A DNA stretch of 64,000 nucleotides from Rhytidiadelphus loreus (taxonomy: Eukaryota > Streptophyta > Bryopsida > Hypnales > Hylocomiaceae): assembly GCA_947034895.1 (NCBI GenBank), contig OX344764.1, positions 39,310,935 to 39,374,934 of the forward strand. Reading direction: 5' to 3'. Below, one piece after another: positions 45,782 through 58,409 of the stretch. How positions within the stretch are numbered: position 1 is the first letter of the stretch; every line of letters starts with the position of its first letter. The position numbers and the translations under genes were made by a program. The notes under the pieces were generated by a model. That model searched no databases and had not been told where the DNA came from. It worked only from the letters and a program-made list of their open reading frames with translations.

Positions 45782-48572
45782 ATGGACGATTCTATCGCGC
45801 GCTCTCGCAGACGATCTCGCACCACCGTGAACGGCGGTGGCGATGCTTCAGGGAGCTTCGTGTTGGATCCGTCGTTCGACGCAAGCTTCCAAGTGAGCGA
45901 GGGTGAGCGTGGAGGAGCTCCATCCAGTGGTGGCTTGTGGGGAAGCGGCGCCAGTCAAGTGAATACTAAAGAAAGCGGAGGGGGAGGGGAAGGATTTGAG
46001 GCGGTGGAGGACGTGCCGCGGTCGCAGTTCATGTCGTCCTTCTCCGGGGGGAATAGTGGATTCGGAGGGAGTAATAATTCTGGTTCGTTATTCTCAGGGA
46101 TGCAGTTGTTTGGCGCTCAGCAGCAGCCGGTGGTAATGCAGCAACAGCAACAGCAAATGGCGTCGCAACGGCAGCAGATGGTGAGCTTTTCGGCGAGCCT
46201 CGGTTGGCAGAATATGGCGAGTTTAGTTGGCGGTGGCGGTGGCGGTGGCGGTGGTGCGGGGCAGCAGAGTTTAGGGCAGCAGGCGCAGGGGTTGATGCAT
46301 GGGCTGGGGTTTGGCGCGGAGCAGGGGGGGATGGCAGCTCCGTCGAGCTCGTTAGGACAACTCATCCCGGCAGAGGAGAATTGGATTAGTCGGGAGGGGG
46401 AGGGGATTCCAGCGAGTGAAATGTCGCTAGGCGGGGATTCCAGTGATAGTGAGGAGTCGAGTAAGGGCGAAAGGATTATGCGGGGGAGGAAAGAGAAAGG
46501 GAGTAAGGGGGAGACTGCTGGAGAAAAGTTGTGGAGGAAATTAAGAGGTATGCGGATTGAAAGATCGTGTTTGATGGAGGATTTGACTAGGATTGTTTGA
46601 GTTTTTCTTTCAAATAGGAATGGTGATCTAGGTCACGTCGTGTACAAGGGATTCTGTTCGCGGAGTGTGTCTGTGCTGGATCTTCCTCGGATCCAGAAAT
46701 TCATCGAGTTTCTGGTATCCTAGTCTAGTTCTGTCGAAAGGTACACTACCGGAGTCAAGTGGTTCACCTTTTTGTGCATACTGTATAATTTACTTAATGG
46801 TCTAAATTTTGTGGTGATCGCATCAGAGTCCGAGTTGTGTCGGGTCTAAGTTAGTACTTTGTGAACCTTGTTTTTGCAGGTAACGGGAAGGGAGAAGATA
46901 AAGATGGTGGAGAACCATCACAATCACAAAGAATTGGTGCCAAGGTGCGAAATGAACATCTAGAAACCAATTCGTGCACTTGATATTAGTTCTCGAGTTT
47001 AGTTGTTTAGTGATGATGCGAATTGAATCCCGCAGAAATAGTTGCATTGCAGGGTTCGGAGATGTAGCGTTTGTTGAATGAGGATGATTTGTAAACACAA
47101 TTAATGCTTCACTTGTATTAACCGTTGTTTAGGGTCCTCCCATTGTTCGTATTGCAGGCGAGAAAGAGCAAGCACAAACATGTCAAGCCGCGTGAACGTG
47201 GCGGGGCTTCTGAAGGGCTGCTGGAAGATTCGGTAAATGAGGAGTTTTTGGCATCATCTTCCGATTCCGGATCTAGCAGCGATTACTCAGACAGGGATAA
47301 GAAAGAGGGTTGGAACAAGAAACGGAAACGTGCTGGGCAAGATGCAGATGGAAATGTCACATGGACTGATGAATCTGTAAAGTTCCTTTTTGAGACGTAT
47401 GATGCAATCCACCAACGACTGTGGGAGGAAAGTAATGGCCATGTCAAGTATCAGAAGAAATGGACACCCATACTGAAGGCTATGCAGGATAAGTTTGGCA
47501 AGCACTTTTCTAAAAAACAATGCCAGAGCAAGTACTGGAGCGTAAGGCGTGAATGTGCAGATTACAGGTAATGGAGTTTAGCGGTGTAATAAATCATAAT
47601 GTCCTGCAGATTTGAATGTTCGTCGTTGTCGTCCCTTCTGTTTTAGGTTAGTTCTGATCACAGTGATCGGCCTAGCTGATTGATTACGATTTTCTGATGA
47701 TGACTTGTTGGTGCCAGGAACATGTCTGCGAAAGCTGCCCGATCCGACCCATCTTGGAACCCCAGCATAGCGGGACGAGAGCTTCTTAAGCCAAAGTTCT
47801 ATGATGTCTGGTTTGAGGTATCAGGGAAAAAAGAAGCTGTTGTGACAAATGCGAACTCGGCAAAGACTACTAGTGTCAAAGAGCGAGGGACGCTCGTCCG
47901 TGATTCTAAGACACCAGGACTCAATCCTTCGTGGAAAATTGTAGAGAAAGATGGGCAGTCGACCAAGCATAAGGTTGAAGATTGCGGGACTGCATTGAAG
48001 GAAATGCAACGGCTTATGCAAGTGCAGCTTCAGGTGAGGCTTGCAATTAGAACTGAATTTAGATCCAGTCTATTACGCTTGGAACCGGAACCGATGGTAG
48101 ATTTTTCAAAGTTACAAATGGTTTTAGCTTGCATGGGACAATGGTTGTATTTTTAGTAGGAATTTGCATAATATTTAATGATTTTACTAACCCTCTCAGT
48201 TTGATCATCATTTTGTGTAGCCCTTCTGTTACTCATTTCATTGATTTGCTGATTCTAGAGAGAGTGTGAGCCTATTTAATTGTGTTCTTCAGATATGAAC
48301 GTCTTTTAAAAGCTCTTCTTACTATGACTTGACAGGCTTCAGAAAAGCGAGAGGAGGCAATGAAGTATCGTGCTGAGCTGATGATGGACCTTTTGACGCA
48401 ACATATGGATCATGTGGAGAGAAGAGTAAGTAATTTAGACGAGGGTCGGCAACCCCAGCTTTATCTTCTAGAGCGTGTCAATCACAAGCTTGAAAAAGTG
48501 CTTGATGGCTTCACTGCTCTAAATGAAAATTTGTCCATAGTAGCATTTAAATTCACTCAGAAGCAGTCTTAA
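45782..48572 (+). CDS. Myb/SANT-like (trihelix-type) transcription regulator, 5 exons
   Basis: Nuclear DNA-binding protein. Exons 45782-46547, 46880-46944, 47158-47567, 47718-48033, 48336-48572; all GT..AG with matching phases, 597 residues. Residues 1-255 are disordered: Gly/Ser-rich, with Gln runs near 120-145 and a 9-Gly run encoded by GGCGGT repeats. An acidic patch (GGDSSDSEESSKGE) follows. Exon 3 has a basic stretch (KKRKRAG) and then the domain from about residue 346: TWTDESVKFLFETYDAIHQ, WTPILKAMQDKFGK and QCQSKYWSVRRECADYR, with the spaced Trp/aromatic residues of the SANT/trihelix fold. The last exon forms an amphipathic helix (RAELMMDLLTQHMDHVERRV), probably for dimerisation. ATG 45782 is the first ATG in frame. 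The exact subfamily is uncertain. Confidence 0.85.
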
Positions 48573-49679
48573 TAAGCGTGACTCCTTTCATTGAGGTCTA
48601 TATTGTACAGTAGCTAGCAGTTTAAATTTTCTTCAGCTCACCATTCACTTTAAACAATTTATTGTTACGCTTCCATATGAGATGATCTTTCGTGATCTCC
48701 AGTCTTTTTATATTTCACCTACTGTTCTGGTTAATGCCTCTGCGACTCAGGCTGTGATCATGTACAGTTTTCCTCACTGTTCGTTCCTTGTTTCCTGTAG
48801 AGTGGAGAGTTTTGAGTACAGCATCTTTGGTTTTCAAAACATTGACGTTGCAGTAACTACCTGGCAGACCCGTTCGTCTGCGATGACATGTCCCTTTTAT
48901 CTTTATTTGTAGTTTGGATCCTTCGACTTCATTGGTTTGCCAGGGACAAGGTCCAGAGCCCTTCATTTCAGCTCGAGAAGCCGGGAAAAATAATTCGCAG
49001 GATCAGTTTGCCTGCTGTCACGGGAAGATCTGCCTGGTGAAAATATGGAGTAGATTGTTATGTCTTGCTTGCTCAAATGTTCACCAAAATTTCTCATAAT
49101 ATAATGAAACACAGTTCCACTACGGAACTTTGGTCAACTTTCTTCTCTTCTCATGACAGTGACGGATCCTTCTCGAACATCGATCCAGAGTACCTTGACT
49201 CTCCATATTCATAGCCTTATTAACCAAAGCGTGAGCCTCCATCGTTGCAACTTCCCAGTCCACTGACTCTCTTGGGATTATTCCAATCTCTGAGGGGAAA
49301 TGGCTTGGGTTGGTTAACAAAGTTATGTTCTTGCTAAACTTACTTCTCTATTTTTTTTCCCCCAACTCAATTGAAAGTAACATAACATTCTTGAACATTG
49401 TAGCATCGCTTTCTATAATCTATGAGAATCTTTCTTCACCTTTAAAATTTTTAATGCAAGTTTGAGTGTCAAAAAAGATTGAGGGAATGAGGGCAATCTA
49501 TCTACATGTACATTGTTCAAAATTCTCTATTGCTAGCATGATATTTGGGATAACACAAATTTCAACTCTAATACCATCTAAGCTCAATTTCTACTACATC
49601 TCAACTTTGCCATGCCATACCTCCTTGTAATCCTAGATATTTCTTGTTTCTAGTTCTCAAATTATTTCAATTCATCCAA
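48573..49679. other. 3' flank of the Myb/SANT-like gene and intergenic DNA
   Basis: Probable 3' untranslated region, then AT-rich sequence. No further gene was seen. Confidence 0.4.
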
Positions 49680-49845
49680 ATACTACTATTTCTTCTTAAA
49701 CTAAGACATAGGCATAATACATGATGGTGACATATTTTGCTTTAGCACTCAAGAAGTCTTGCCATTCTTGATAGATAATATAGTGAGCTGCATTGGTGGA
49801 ATAAACAAGAGTCCTACCTACTAAGATGCTTTTACAAGCAAATTT
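49680..49845 (-). pseudogene. Ty1/copia RNase H-region fragment, decayed
   Basis: On minus, a single frame reads LVGRTLVYSTNAAHY, then EWQDFLSAKAKYVTIMYYAY, echoing the end of copia polyproteins where a Ser-rich strand and an xEAEYVA-type motif occur. A TAA follows. It is short and divergent, so the call is tentative. Confidence 0.35.
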
Positions 49846-50394
49846 GGACTTTCATTGTAAAAACAAAATCCCATTTCATCCAATTGCAATTAATTAACCT
49901 TTTTTTTTGAAGCACCATACAACAAAATTGCACCATTTCAAGTAAATCTCTACTTTTGGAAATTCCTCTTTTTTCATCAATTTTTTTTCCAAAAAATATT
50001 GATGAAATTGCCAAATTTGGATGAAAAAATCCATGAATATAATTTTCAAATAATTAAAAAAAAGAAGATGAATGAATTTTGATACACATTTCTTCACCAT
50101 AAAAGTAGTGATGGCCATTTCGTCACTTCTTAAAAAGAATGAAAAAAAATGCTCGCCCCTTGCCGCCCAGTCATGGGTGCAGTAGCCCGTGGGGTGGCGA
50201 CCAGCTTGACAGAATGCCCTCTCTGTTGATCGCCAACCTTTCGCTGTGAAGCTATCGTCTCCGTCTGCATGAAATTCGAGGTTGTTACCGGGCTTTGCAA
50301 TTTAATCAACACTGCTCCTCATTTCGCCATCTCGCATTGCATCTCTCTGTAAGTTTTTCAAGGATTCTCAAGCCAATAGTGGACTGCTATTTTG

Positions 50395-51150
50395 TCTTTG
50401 CGTTTGAAATTGTTGCAGAGCTCAAATTTCTCATCTACACTATGATTTAGGGTTTAAGAGGTTGACAATGTTCGAGTCGAATCGATCAAGTTGCTCGCTT
50501 TGCAATCACACTCTTGCGAATCACGATCGCATCAGTGTGATCTCTTTTTACAGGACTTGCGGTTTGACCATGCACCAGGTTCTCTCAATTTGATACACAG
50601 CAATCAGGGAACTGATTCTTGATTTTAGCGCATTGCCAACATTGCCGATGTGTACGTTGATTGAACTCGTCGAGGTTCAATTTGGCGATCGTGTGCCTGG
50701 GGAAACTGTGGATTGCTGTTTCTCTTCGAAACATCCATTGGGAGTACATAGCTCAATTTCTCATCTCCACCGTGGTTTAGGCGGTTTAGGGTTTAAGAGC
50801 TTGTCAATGTCAATGTCAGTCGCCTTGCAATTTCACAATTGCGAATTCGATCGCCTCAGCACGTTCTCTTTTTACAAGGTTTGAGGTTTGATTATGGGAC
50901 CTGGAAGCACCCTTTGATGCATGCCTCCTTGAGAAGCTTTCTGGAATCCCCTCAGCTTCAAGAGGATCTGACTTACAAATTGAATCTACTAAAAACTGTT
51001 CTTTATCGTTACATTCTAAAGCCCTCTATAATTTTTAGTAAATGCTAGTGCATGAGAGGAGTTTTGTATCGATTCGGTACATAATCTTTTGTGAGTTTTT
51101 TGATGCAAATGATTCTTGAGTTTAGCGCATTGCCGAAGTATGATTTGAGT
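50395..51150. repeat. Old duplications upstream of LpxB
   Basis: A segment with CTCA-ATTTCTCATCT-CAC, GGTTTAAGAG-TTG-CAATG and CTCTTTTTACA occurs at 50412-50570 and again at 50748-50890. A second motif, TGATTCTTGA-TTTAGCGCATTGCC, occurs at 50608-50640 and at 51108-51135. The LpxB promoter and leader therefore arose partly by local duplication. No regulatory function can be assigned from sequence alone. Confidence 0.6.
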
Positions 51151-51204
51151 GATTGTTGATTTGGCGAAGGGTTTGACCTAACAGAGGATAGGAGAGCGTT
51201 CTTC

Positions 51205-54200
51205 ATGTGGCGGCACGGATGTCTGTCCCTGAAGAGGTCAATTGGAGAATGGAGGATCGCAGCTACTTATCCGCGGTTCAGTGTTCCTTTGTCGACCGTG
51301 GCAACTGAAGATGGTGAAGAGGAGTTTAGGGTTTTTATCGTGGCAGGGGAGCCTTCTGGAGATGTCATTGGGAGTCGCCTTATGAATTCGTTGCGGCGCT
51401 TGTCTCCCAAGCCATTGCGGTTTGCGGGAGTTGGCGGGTAATCTCTTGGTGCTTTTCCTCGTTTTGTGCTTTCTGAATGTGCATTTTCTTTGTAGAGGAT
51501 CTTGCTGTTTTTCCGATGTCTCGTTGACAAGGTTTTGTAATGCAAGCAGAGCTACTATGGAGAAGGAGGGGTTGAATTCTGCTTTCAAGATGGAGGACAT
51601 CACTGTCATGGGTGCAGCTGAACTTTTTCCTCACATGTTTCGCATTTGGGTAACGACTCAATCTTTTAATTTGTAACAAGTATGAGCTGACCGCAGTTTC
51701 TAGTTGTTCATTCAATGTTCTTGCTTCACTTTTGGATGATGTCCTTGAGAATATTATCTGCATAGTTGTGAATTTTGTTTTTTCTCACGCAACCGATTGT
51801 GTCATCGAAATGATGTTCGCTAAGAACCTGGTAACGTAGAGAGGTTCTGTGAGGTCCTATGCTCAGACGTTTCCTCTTGATCTTCGACTAGTCACAGATA
51901 ATTGTTACCTTCTGGTTGACATGAACACTGGATAGATGTGCATTAGGTGCCAAAGTTTGTGTTGACGACTCGTCGTCTATGTTCTGTTGTGTATCAGCGG
52001 CGGCTCCGGCAGACTGTTTCAGCTGCCATAGATTTTGAGCCCCATGTAGTGGTCACAGTGGACGCCAAAGGGTTCTCTTTCCGTGTGCTTCGCAGCCTGA
52101 CTGGTAATGATCACTCCAGAAATGGGCGGTTCTTTGTTTGGGCGCTGCTTGTTATTGTTACTCTTTTTGTCTTGCTCTGTCTCAGGATTTAGTGTTTAGA
52201 ATACGCTACATAAGAGTGGTGTGTACAGAAGTCTCTGAAGAAGTGCAGCCAAACTTCTGATATGCTAAAAAGTGTGATTCATGTGTGATTCTATGTCCGC
52301 GTTCGAAGAAACGTTTTGTTGCTCTGCACCTTTGAGAGTTTCCGTTCATATTGTTAGTAAGGTCAGCACTGTTGCTTGATGTGTTGCAGCCGCGTACGAG
52401 AAGAATAAAGAGCAACCACCCTTCTTAGTCCACTATGTGGCACCATCGTATTGGGCATGGAAAGGAGGGGATGCGAGGCTGGACACTTTAAAAGAATTTG
52501 TGGACCACCTTCTGTGTATCTTGCCCTTTGAAGCCCCGATGTGCAAAGCTCATGGTGTGGGAGCAACTTTTGTCGGACATCCTGTACTGGAAGACGTCTA
52601 CATGAATGTCTCTGTACGGGCCTCCTGGTACCTGAGCCCTCATGCGTGAATCTGTTTGAGTGCCCTTATATAATCTCTTTATTTCTTATGCTTAGGGTTG
52701 CAGTCCGATTGCTCTGGCCATAAACGCCAAGCGCATGGTGAGCAGCTCCTTTTGGAAGATTTAGAATTGTGGTGGAGAAATCGATGGTATGTTAGTGATT
52801 TCCGGATGTTAGTTCAAGCAGAATTACATGAAACATTTGCTTCGGTACTTGTGATTTCGAGTGGCGATGTTATAGATCGTTTTGCTAGTCTTCCTTTCCA
52901 TTGGGTGACTGGTGTTGTGAGGTAGAACATGTGATGTTCCTAGGTCAATCCATGAATTAAGACTTCGATAATGTGTCATTTCGCAAGGATGGGGCTGGCA
53001 GCAGTCACAATAGCCCTTTAACCTTCAGGATATTAATTCATGACTGAACTTTATTTCAGCTTTGGCAGCGGATCTGAGGGTTGTAGTGCAATGTGCAGAG
53101 TGGAGATAACAGTACACACAGGAATTGGGAGATACAGGGGTTTGGAAACAACTTTCGAGATAAACACGGTTTGATGCCCGGTATGTGCTTTCCAAAATGC
53201 TGTGTATTGACTGTTTGAATTTGACTTGTTGCATATTTTGGTAAGAGCATTGCCAGCTTGTGATTGTGGAATCTCAAAGTAGATGCTTGGGTATGGAGTA
53301 TTGTTCATGTGATGATTTAAAGCGTTGACGGGAGCGGTGATCATTACAGGATCTTTAAATATTATTTGTGAAGATGATTTTCGACCATGTGAAGGTCCTT
53401 ATCGAATACATTGTAGGTGAATGTATTGTACTTTTTGATAGCATATATTGATGACCCACTTGTGGTACATTTGCAGAGGCAAAAGTCGTCAGTGTTTTGC
53501 CAGGGAGTCGCGTACAAGAAGTGAAGCGCATGCTACCACTTTTTAGGGATTCCATGCATCGTCTAGCTGAAGATTACCCACATATTGCAGCCGTAATACC
53601 AACGCCTCAGAGTTCTGTTGTCACGAATATGGTGCAAGAATCTGTATCGAGATGGGAAGTTCCTGTTTTAGTTCTTCCCGCTGCTTCAGATCTTGAAAAG
53701 TATGATGCTTTTGCTGTAAGTTTCAGGTCCTACCTGCTATTATTTCAGTTGTTTAATATGAAAATTACAGCGTCCGTATAACACATATTGCTTGTGACTC
53801 TTCTTAGCTATAATTCTAATTGGATGTCAAGTTTTTAGTTCACTTAGTATTTGGGAATCAGGGTTCATTTTGTAGAGCACAAATTTCAAATGAAGTGGTA
53901 CTCGTTTGATACTATCAATGTCATGTTCTCGGAAAATATACAGAACCTATTTGAGGAAGCCGCCTACGTTGTCAATGCAGTTGCTTCTATAAGTTGCCTG
54001 TATTAGATTGAGTTGCATTTGAAATCTCAATGTGTTGGGCAGCTTAATGACATCTTTTCCCCTTTCAGGCAAGCAATGCAGGGCTGTGCACATCGGGGAC
54101 AGCCGTCATGCAATTATTGCTAGCGCGAGTCCCAAGCGTGGTAGCATACCGTGCAAACCCAATCACAGAGTGGCTGATTAAATCACGAACAAAGTTAGAG

Positions 54201-54660
54201 TACATTTCTCTTCCCAACATCCTCTTGAATTCACCTGTGGTTCCTGAGGCTCTTTTTGGCGAATGCACACCTGAGCGACTTACTTCTCTACTGAAGTAAG
54301 TAAAGCTGTCTACATATTTTGCTTTGTTGCTTCATGCACACATTGTTAAATGGGTTTTGCTCTAGTATAAAAGTGCTAGTGCTGCGTAATAGGATTTGTA
54401 TCCAATTGAATTTTGAAAGAGGTTTGTTTCCATTCAGGCAAGCACTAGAAGATCAGAGAATGCAGGAGCTACAACGGACTGCAGCTGAGCAGGTCTTGTC
54501 TATGTTAGCTCCTCCAAGCAGCAGTTTTCTGCAATCTAGTAACGCATCCCTTACAGTGGCAGACGAACATTGCCAGAAACCAAGTATGGCTGCTGCAGCT
54601 ACTATATTAGAATTTTTTGGCCTTCTCGACAGTTCAAAGAAACCTCCCATTTCGTACTAA
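51205..54660 (+). CDS. LPXB: Plant lipid-A-disaccharide synthase (LpxB), 8 exons
   Basis: Glycosyltransferase family 19 enzyme. It joins UDP-2,3-diacylglucosamine to lipid X to form the lipid A-type disaccharide; in plants the pathway is mitochondrial. Exons 51205-51437, 51550-51649, 51998-52103, 52390-52613, 53087-53180, 53477-53715, 54069-54295, 54438-54660; all GT..AG with consistent phases, 481 residues. About 30 N-terminal residues (MWRHGCLSLKRSIGEWRIAA) look like a targeting peptide. Family motifs appear in order: FIVAGEPSGDVIGSRLM, RFAGVGG, MEDITVMGAAELFPH, HVVVTVDAKGFSFRVL, HYVAPSYWAWKGG, GVGATFVGHPVLED, VVSVLPGSRVQEVKRMLPLF, LCTSGTAVMQL, ISLPNILLNSPVVPE. Exon 5 (NWEIQGFGNNFRDKHGLMP) was found by phase and motif. 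It ends tail-to-tail with the next gene, 184 bp away. Confidence 0.93.
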
Positions 54661-54844
54661 ATGTATCAGCAATTTCACTTTTCCCAATCATGATCTTGGT
54701 ATAGTTTTCACAACCCTTTGCCTCGCAATACCGAAAAAAGTTCTTCATGCATTGGAATTCGTGAACCCGGAAGGCCAACAGGAAGCTTTATTCCTCAACA
54801 GAAAAACTGTTCGATTGATATTCACAAGTTGCGAGGTTGCTCTC

Positions 54845-55813
54845 TTATGCAGATCGCTTTGAAAACCGGTCCCGGTCGTGGGCTGCGGAGTAATCGATCG
54901 TCTGACCCACAGGGACGATACCACAGGGGTTGAGAGAAGGATGACTACCATAGTAATGATTCTTATTGTGATACATGTTCACAGTCCCACCAATGCCAGG
55001 AACCTGAAACAAGTCCTTGGTGTAATTGAACAGATTGGGATACTCGCGAATCAGCTTCTTGTTCGTCTTGAAGTGAACGAAGTAAACCTCATCAAACCGG
55101 ATGAACGTCATGAACAAGCGAACATCAGCTTCAGTCAATTGATCTCCAGCAATGTACCGTTGTTTTGACAGAATCTCTTCACACTTGTCCAGGGCTTCGA
55201 AAAGCTCGTGGAACGCTTCCTCATAAGGCTTCTGCTTGGAGGCGAATCCACAACGGTAGACGCCGTTGTTGATGGCATTGTAAGACCAACCGTTAACCTC
55301 TTCAATGCTTGAAATTAAATGCTTTGGGAAGAGATTCACCTCGGGATGCTTCGCCACTTCGTTGAACTCGTCGTTCAGCATTTTGGTGATCTCCGAACTT
55401 TCGTTGTTGACAATCCTGTTGGTTCGTTTGTCCCAGAGGACTGGGACAGTGAACGGGCCAGGGTAGCCAGTGCTTGCAATCTCGTAAAGCTCTCTGACCG
55501 ATTTCGCATGGTTGAGGGGATCCACTGTTGCGCCGTGAACGTCGTGTTCTCCGTCCTTGAGAAACATCCAGCCATGGTGATGGTCGACGCTGGGTTTGGT
55601 GGCTTCCCACTTGGGCTTCGTCACCGAGACGCCAATGGCGTGCTCCAGGCCCTTGAGTTTTAGAAAGGCCAGGCAACGTGACGCCCAGGGGCATGCGAAG
55701 GAGATGTAGAGGTGGTAGCGACCTGCTTCCGCTGGAAACTCGGCTCCGGGCTTGCGAGAGACGAAGTGCCGGAACTCGGACTCCCTTCGCTGAAACTCAC
55801 CGTTGTGGCCCAT
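54845..55813 (-). CDS. S-glutathionyl-hydroquinone reductase (xi-class GST, ECM4/YqjG-like)
   Basis: Reduces glutathionyl-hydroquinones back to free hydroquinone using glutathione. From ATG 55813 the frame gives 322 residues in one exon. The thioredoxin-like half has [19 protein letters not shown] with catalytic Cys41 in CPWA, then [20 protein letters not shown] for glutathione binding. The helical half has [38 protein letters not shown] and [19 protein letters not shown], ending in [20 protein letters not shown], all characteristic of the class. The frame stays open upstream to a TGCAG acceptor at about 55868 with residues (AISRTSLHK) like the plant N-terminal extension. A 5' exon, perhaps encoding a transit peptide near 56900-56700, may therefore be missing from this model. 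Confidence 0.92.
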   Translation of the reverse strand: MGHNGEFQRRESEFRHFVSRKPGAEFPAEAGRYHLYISFACPWASRCLAFLKLKGLEHAIGVSVTKPKWEATKPSVDHHHGWMFLKDGEHDVHGATVDPLNHAKSVRELYEIASTGYPGPFTVPVLWDKRTNRIVNNESSEITKMLNDEFNEVAKHPEVNLFPKHLISSIEEVNGWSYNAINNGVYRCGFASKQKPYEEAFHELFEALDKCEEILSKQRYIAGDQLTEADVRLFMTFIRFDEVYFVHFKTNKKLIREYPNLFNYTKDLFQVPGIGGTVNMYHNKNHYYGSHPSLNPCGIVPVGQTIDYSAAHDRDRFSKRSA

Positions 55814-56908
55814 CTTATGCAACGAAGTCCTCGAAATGGCACTTTGGCAGGTTCTCTTTTCTCGGATCCTGCACTCAATTACAACATCAGCAAGGAACGA
55901 AAAGACACCATTCGTCTATGCAAAACCAGTAGTCTGCACAGTTATGAAGATTGCATCCCGACGCCAACATCGTCCCCTGCAATTTCGGAATGCTACCAAA
56001 ACCTTTGTTTGACACTAAAAATCAGTATTAATGAAGGATCAAGTAGATCACAACTGAGCCCTAATTACGGAGAGCGTGTACAGAATATTCTGCATCGTCG
56101 ACAGATCTTACACTTTAAATTAAGCAGGTGTGAGGAGACGGTGAAAAAGGGACATCAATGGCAGTTGATAATTAGCAGGTACTAAGGCAATGGAGAAGGA
56201 ACGTAGGCTCCGTAAGCTGTGTTAGCCTTTTCAAAAGACAACCCAACCCGATTACCTATCGTACCCTAGAAACTAACTGCGCACTGCCAATTACCGTGCG
56301 CATCAACGGAGAATGGAGTGGTAATGAAGAACCCTATAACATTCACACAAGAGAAACCATAAAAGCCCAGTAGTGAATCCTCCCAAGAAGTACCACCCTT
56401 TTCTGGTGCCTCAAACATAATTGAACATAACAAAAACTCTACAACTTGTTTACAATGTGATTCCAAGCAACAGAGTTCAAATTTTTGATCTCACTGGCCA
56501 TCAAACCTTTCATGACTCACACGATACATCCTTTTTCATCAAAAAAAACTCTTCTCAAATATACCTCACTGGATGTCCTTTAAAAATCACGACGTGGATA
56601 TGTTGAAAACAATATTCCTAGGGCATGTGCCTCTTCACAACTCACTAATCAAACACCCCAACAATTGTTTTCTTAGAACTTACGAAATCTGTGATGTTCT
56701 TTTACACACACACAAGTGAAATATGCACGGTAAATGGCTTGGGCACGGCACGATATCCATGTTAAGATATGACAAGATAGACCTAACGAGGATCTCAGGG
56801 AGAGAACTCGCCATAGCACATGATGCGTGGGCAGAAGAGCCACAGCGATATTTGCAATTAGCAGCACAACGAATCTGACCGGAGAGAGCGTGCAACACGA
56901 CGAAGATA

Positions 56909-56917
56909 CCTTATATA
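56909..56917 (-). promoter_or_regulatory. Possible TATA box of the hydroquinone reductase gene
   Basis: On minus, CGTATATAAGGT sits about 1.1 kb before the ATG at 55813, just ahead of a C/T-rich leader (GCACGCTCTCTCCGG). That placement fits a first non-coding or transit-peptide exon followed by an intron of roughly 0.85 kb. It rests on motif and position only. Confidence 0.35.
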
Positions 56918-57633
56918 CGAGTCAAACCTTCACCTGCCAGTGCCAACGTACCGACCCCCGACCGAGGTAATTCCAAACCCAGTACTGCTACTCCATGGCT
57001 TACAAAAGCATCCATTGTTTTATTCGTTGTAATGACAAAATTTCAAAGAAAAGGGCCCTTTCTAAGGTAAGCCTGTCTACGATATCAATTTGTATTCAAT
57101 TCAATCTTAGTTTTGAGAGCTTGGATGTCTCGTAGTTTTAGCTCTCAACACGCCGCTTTGCATTGATTCACAAGCATGACCATTGTGTTGCAATCTCTAA
57201 CTGCGCCCATGACGACGAGATTGTACACAAACTAACAGAAGTTGGGAAGGAATTACCCACCTGCACGGGCTCCAAGCTCTCAATGTCTCGCACTCCAAGG
57301 AAGCGATCTGGATGTTGGATTAAGGTATGTGAGAGCAAACTGGCAAGACGAACATTCTGCGGAAGCGTTGGAATTTGGAGTGAGATTTTAGGAAAGGACG
57401 AGGACAGCTTCCTTCAGTGGTGTCGAGAATTAACTTGAGCTTCGGAGTGTGCTGCTTGAAAGCTTTTTCGAGCGAATTGGGAGTTGGCATTGGCTGAAGC
57501 ATCGACAGTCACAGCGGTGGAGCATCACGGTGAGCAGCTGGTGATTCTTCTTTTGGGGTGTTGACACTTGTCCTGCTCGCGTTAGTTTGCTGGTAAAGCG
57601 GCCTCAGTTTTATGGGCTGATTGCCTTTGGCGG
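56918..57633. other. Intergenic, no feature seen
   Basis: Moderately GC-rich sequence upstream of the reductase promoter. Short frames are present but none is convincing. Confidence 0.4.
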
Positions 57634-57902
57634 GAAGCTAAACTCCTTGAAACAATTTTCAGCAAATTTTCATAGAAAGAAAAATGGAATTGGCATCTGC
57701 TGTTTCATTTTCTTTGGACCTTTGTAGAATTAGTTAAGAATTTTTGATGTTAAAGCAAAAGCACTCATTGGAAGTCAAACTAATGTAAAAGAGCTCACCT
57801 TTTCACAACAAATTTTTGAAGATGAATAGTTACACTTCTCTCCTACTACAAAGATTCCTGTCATCCATTGGATGCCAAACATCCTTGACGTTTAAGGGTT
57901 AA
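57634..57902. repeat. Dispersed repeat copy 2 with a TTAA-type end
   Basis: 57634-57750 aligns with 21384-21515 (GGAAGCTAAACTCCTTGAAA, ATGGAATTGGCATCT). 57768-57902 is the reverse complement of the left part of the TTAA elements at 21961 and 25218, and ends AAGGGTTAA. The two units are in the opposite arrangement to the 21.4-22 kb locus, so this is a rearranged composite. Confidence 0.6.
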
Positions 57903-58409
57903 GTTTCATGGTGTCCGCCAATGAGATAGTTTGCTCAAAAGTGACCATGCTCTACATGCTACCACTAACATAGGGATACATTTGTCTTTCTTCAATGTAT
58001 CCATGATTTACATAGAAATGAAAAGGGATGATTTTGATAGCATTTGGCTACAATCAGATTTCTTTGGCAAGAGATTCCATCTTACAATGAATTGGAAACT
58101 AGCTCACCCTAAGTTAGGTGCTTTCAACTAAGGAGGCAACTATTTTTTGGGCTTCTAAGGAGTAGATTTTTGGTTGTAGGTCTTGCCTTTCGTCATGTGC
58201 TTGCTTGGGCGCTTGACTTTTGACTTGTTCTTTGGCCTTGAGGTCTAGTCATGGTTTGCCTTGTGGTGCTTGCTTTGATTGGTTGTTTTTAAGATTTTGA
58301 AAAAACCTAAATACTTCCGCCGGAAGCTTGTTCCTTTGGTTCTGTGTATTGTTTCCCCTATCAATGGAAATTGTCCATGTGTTTCAAAAAAAAGGGGATG
58401 ATTCCCAAC

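Noticed and set aside
46117..46365. Pro/Cys-rich minus frame
   Set aside because: Mirror image of the Gly- and Gln-rich tract of exon 1 on plus.
55302..55932. Several frames overlapping the hydroquinone reductase on both strands
   Set aside because: Shadows of a well-supported coding exon.
56673..56898. Transit-peptide exon for the hydroquinone reductase
   Set aside because: Position and composition fit, but no strong splice donor could be fixed, so it was not added to the model.
57163..57438. 91-codon plus frame upstream of the reductase
   Set aside because: No domain, no splice support and ordinary composition; likely chance.
58160..58394. 3' end of a LINE (GT-rich stretch ending in an A-run)
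   Set aside because: No reverse transcriptase and no target duplication were found; the A-run is only 8 bases.
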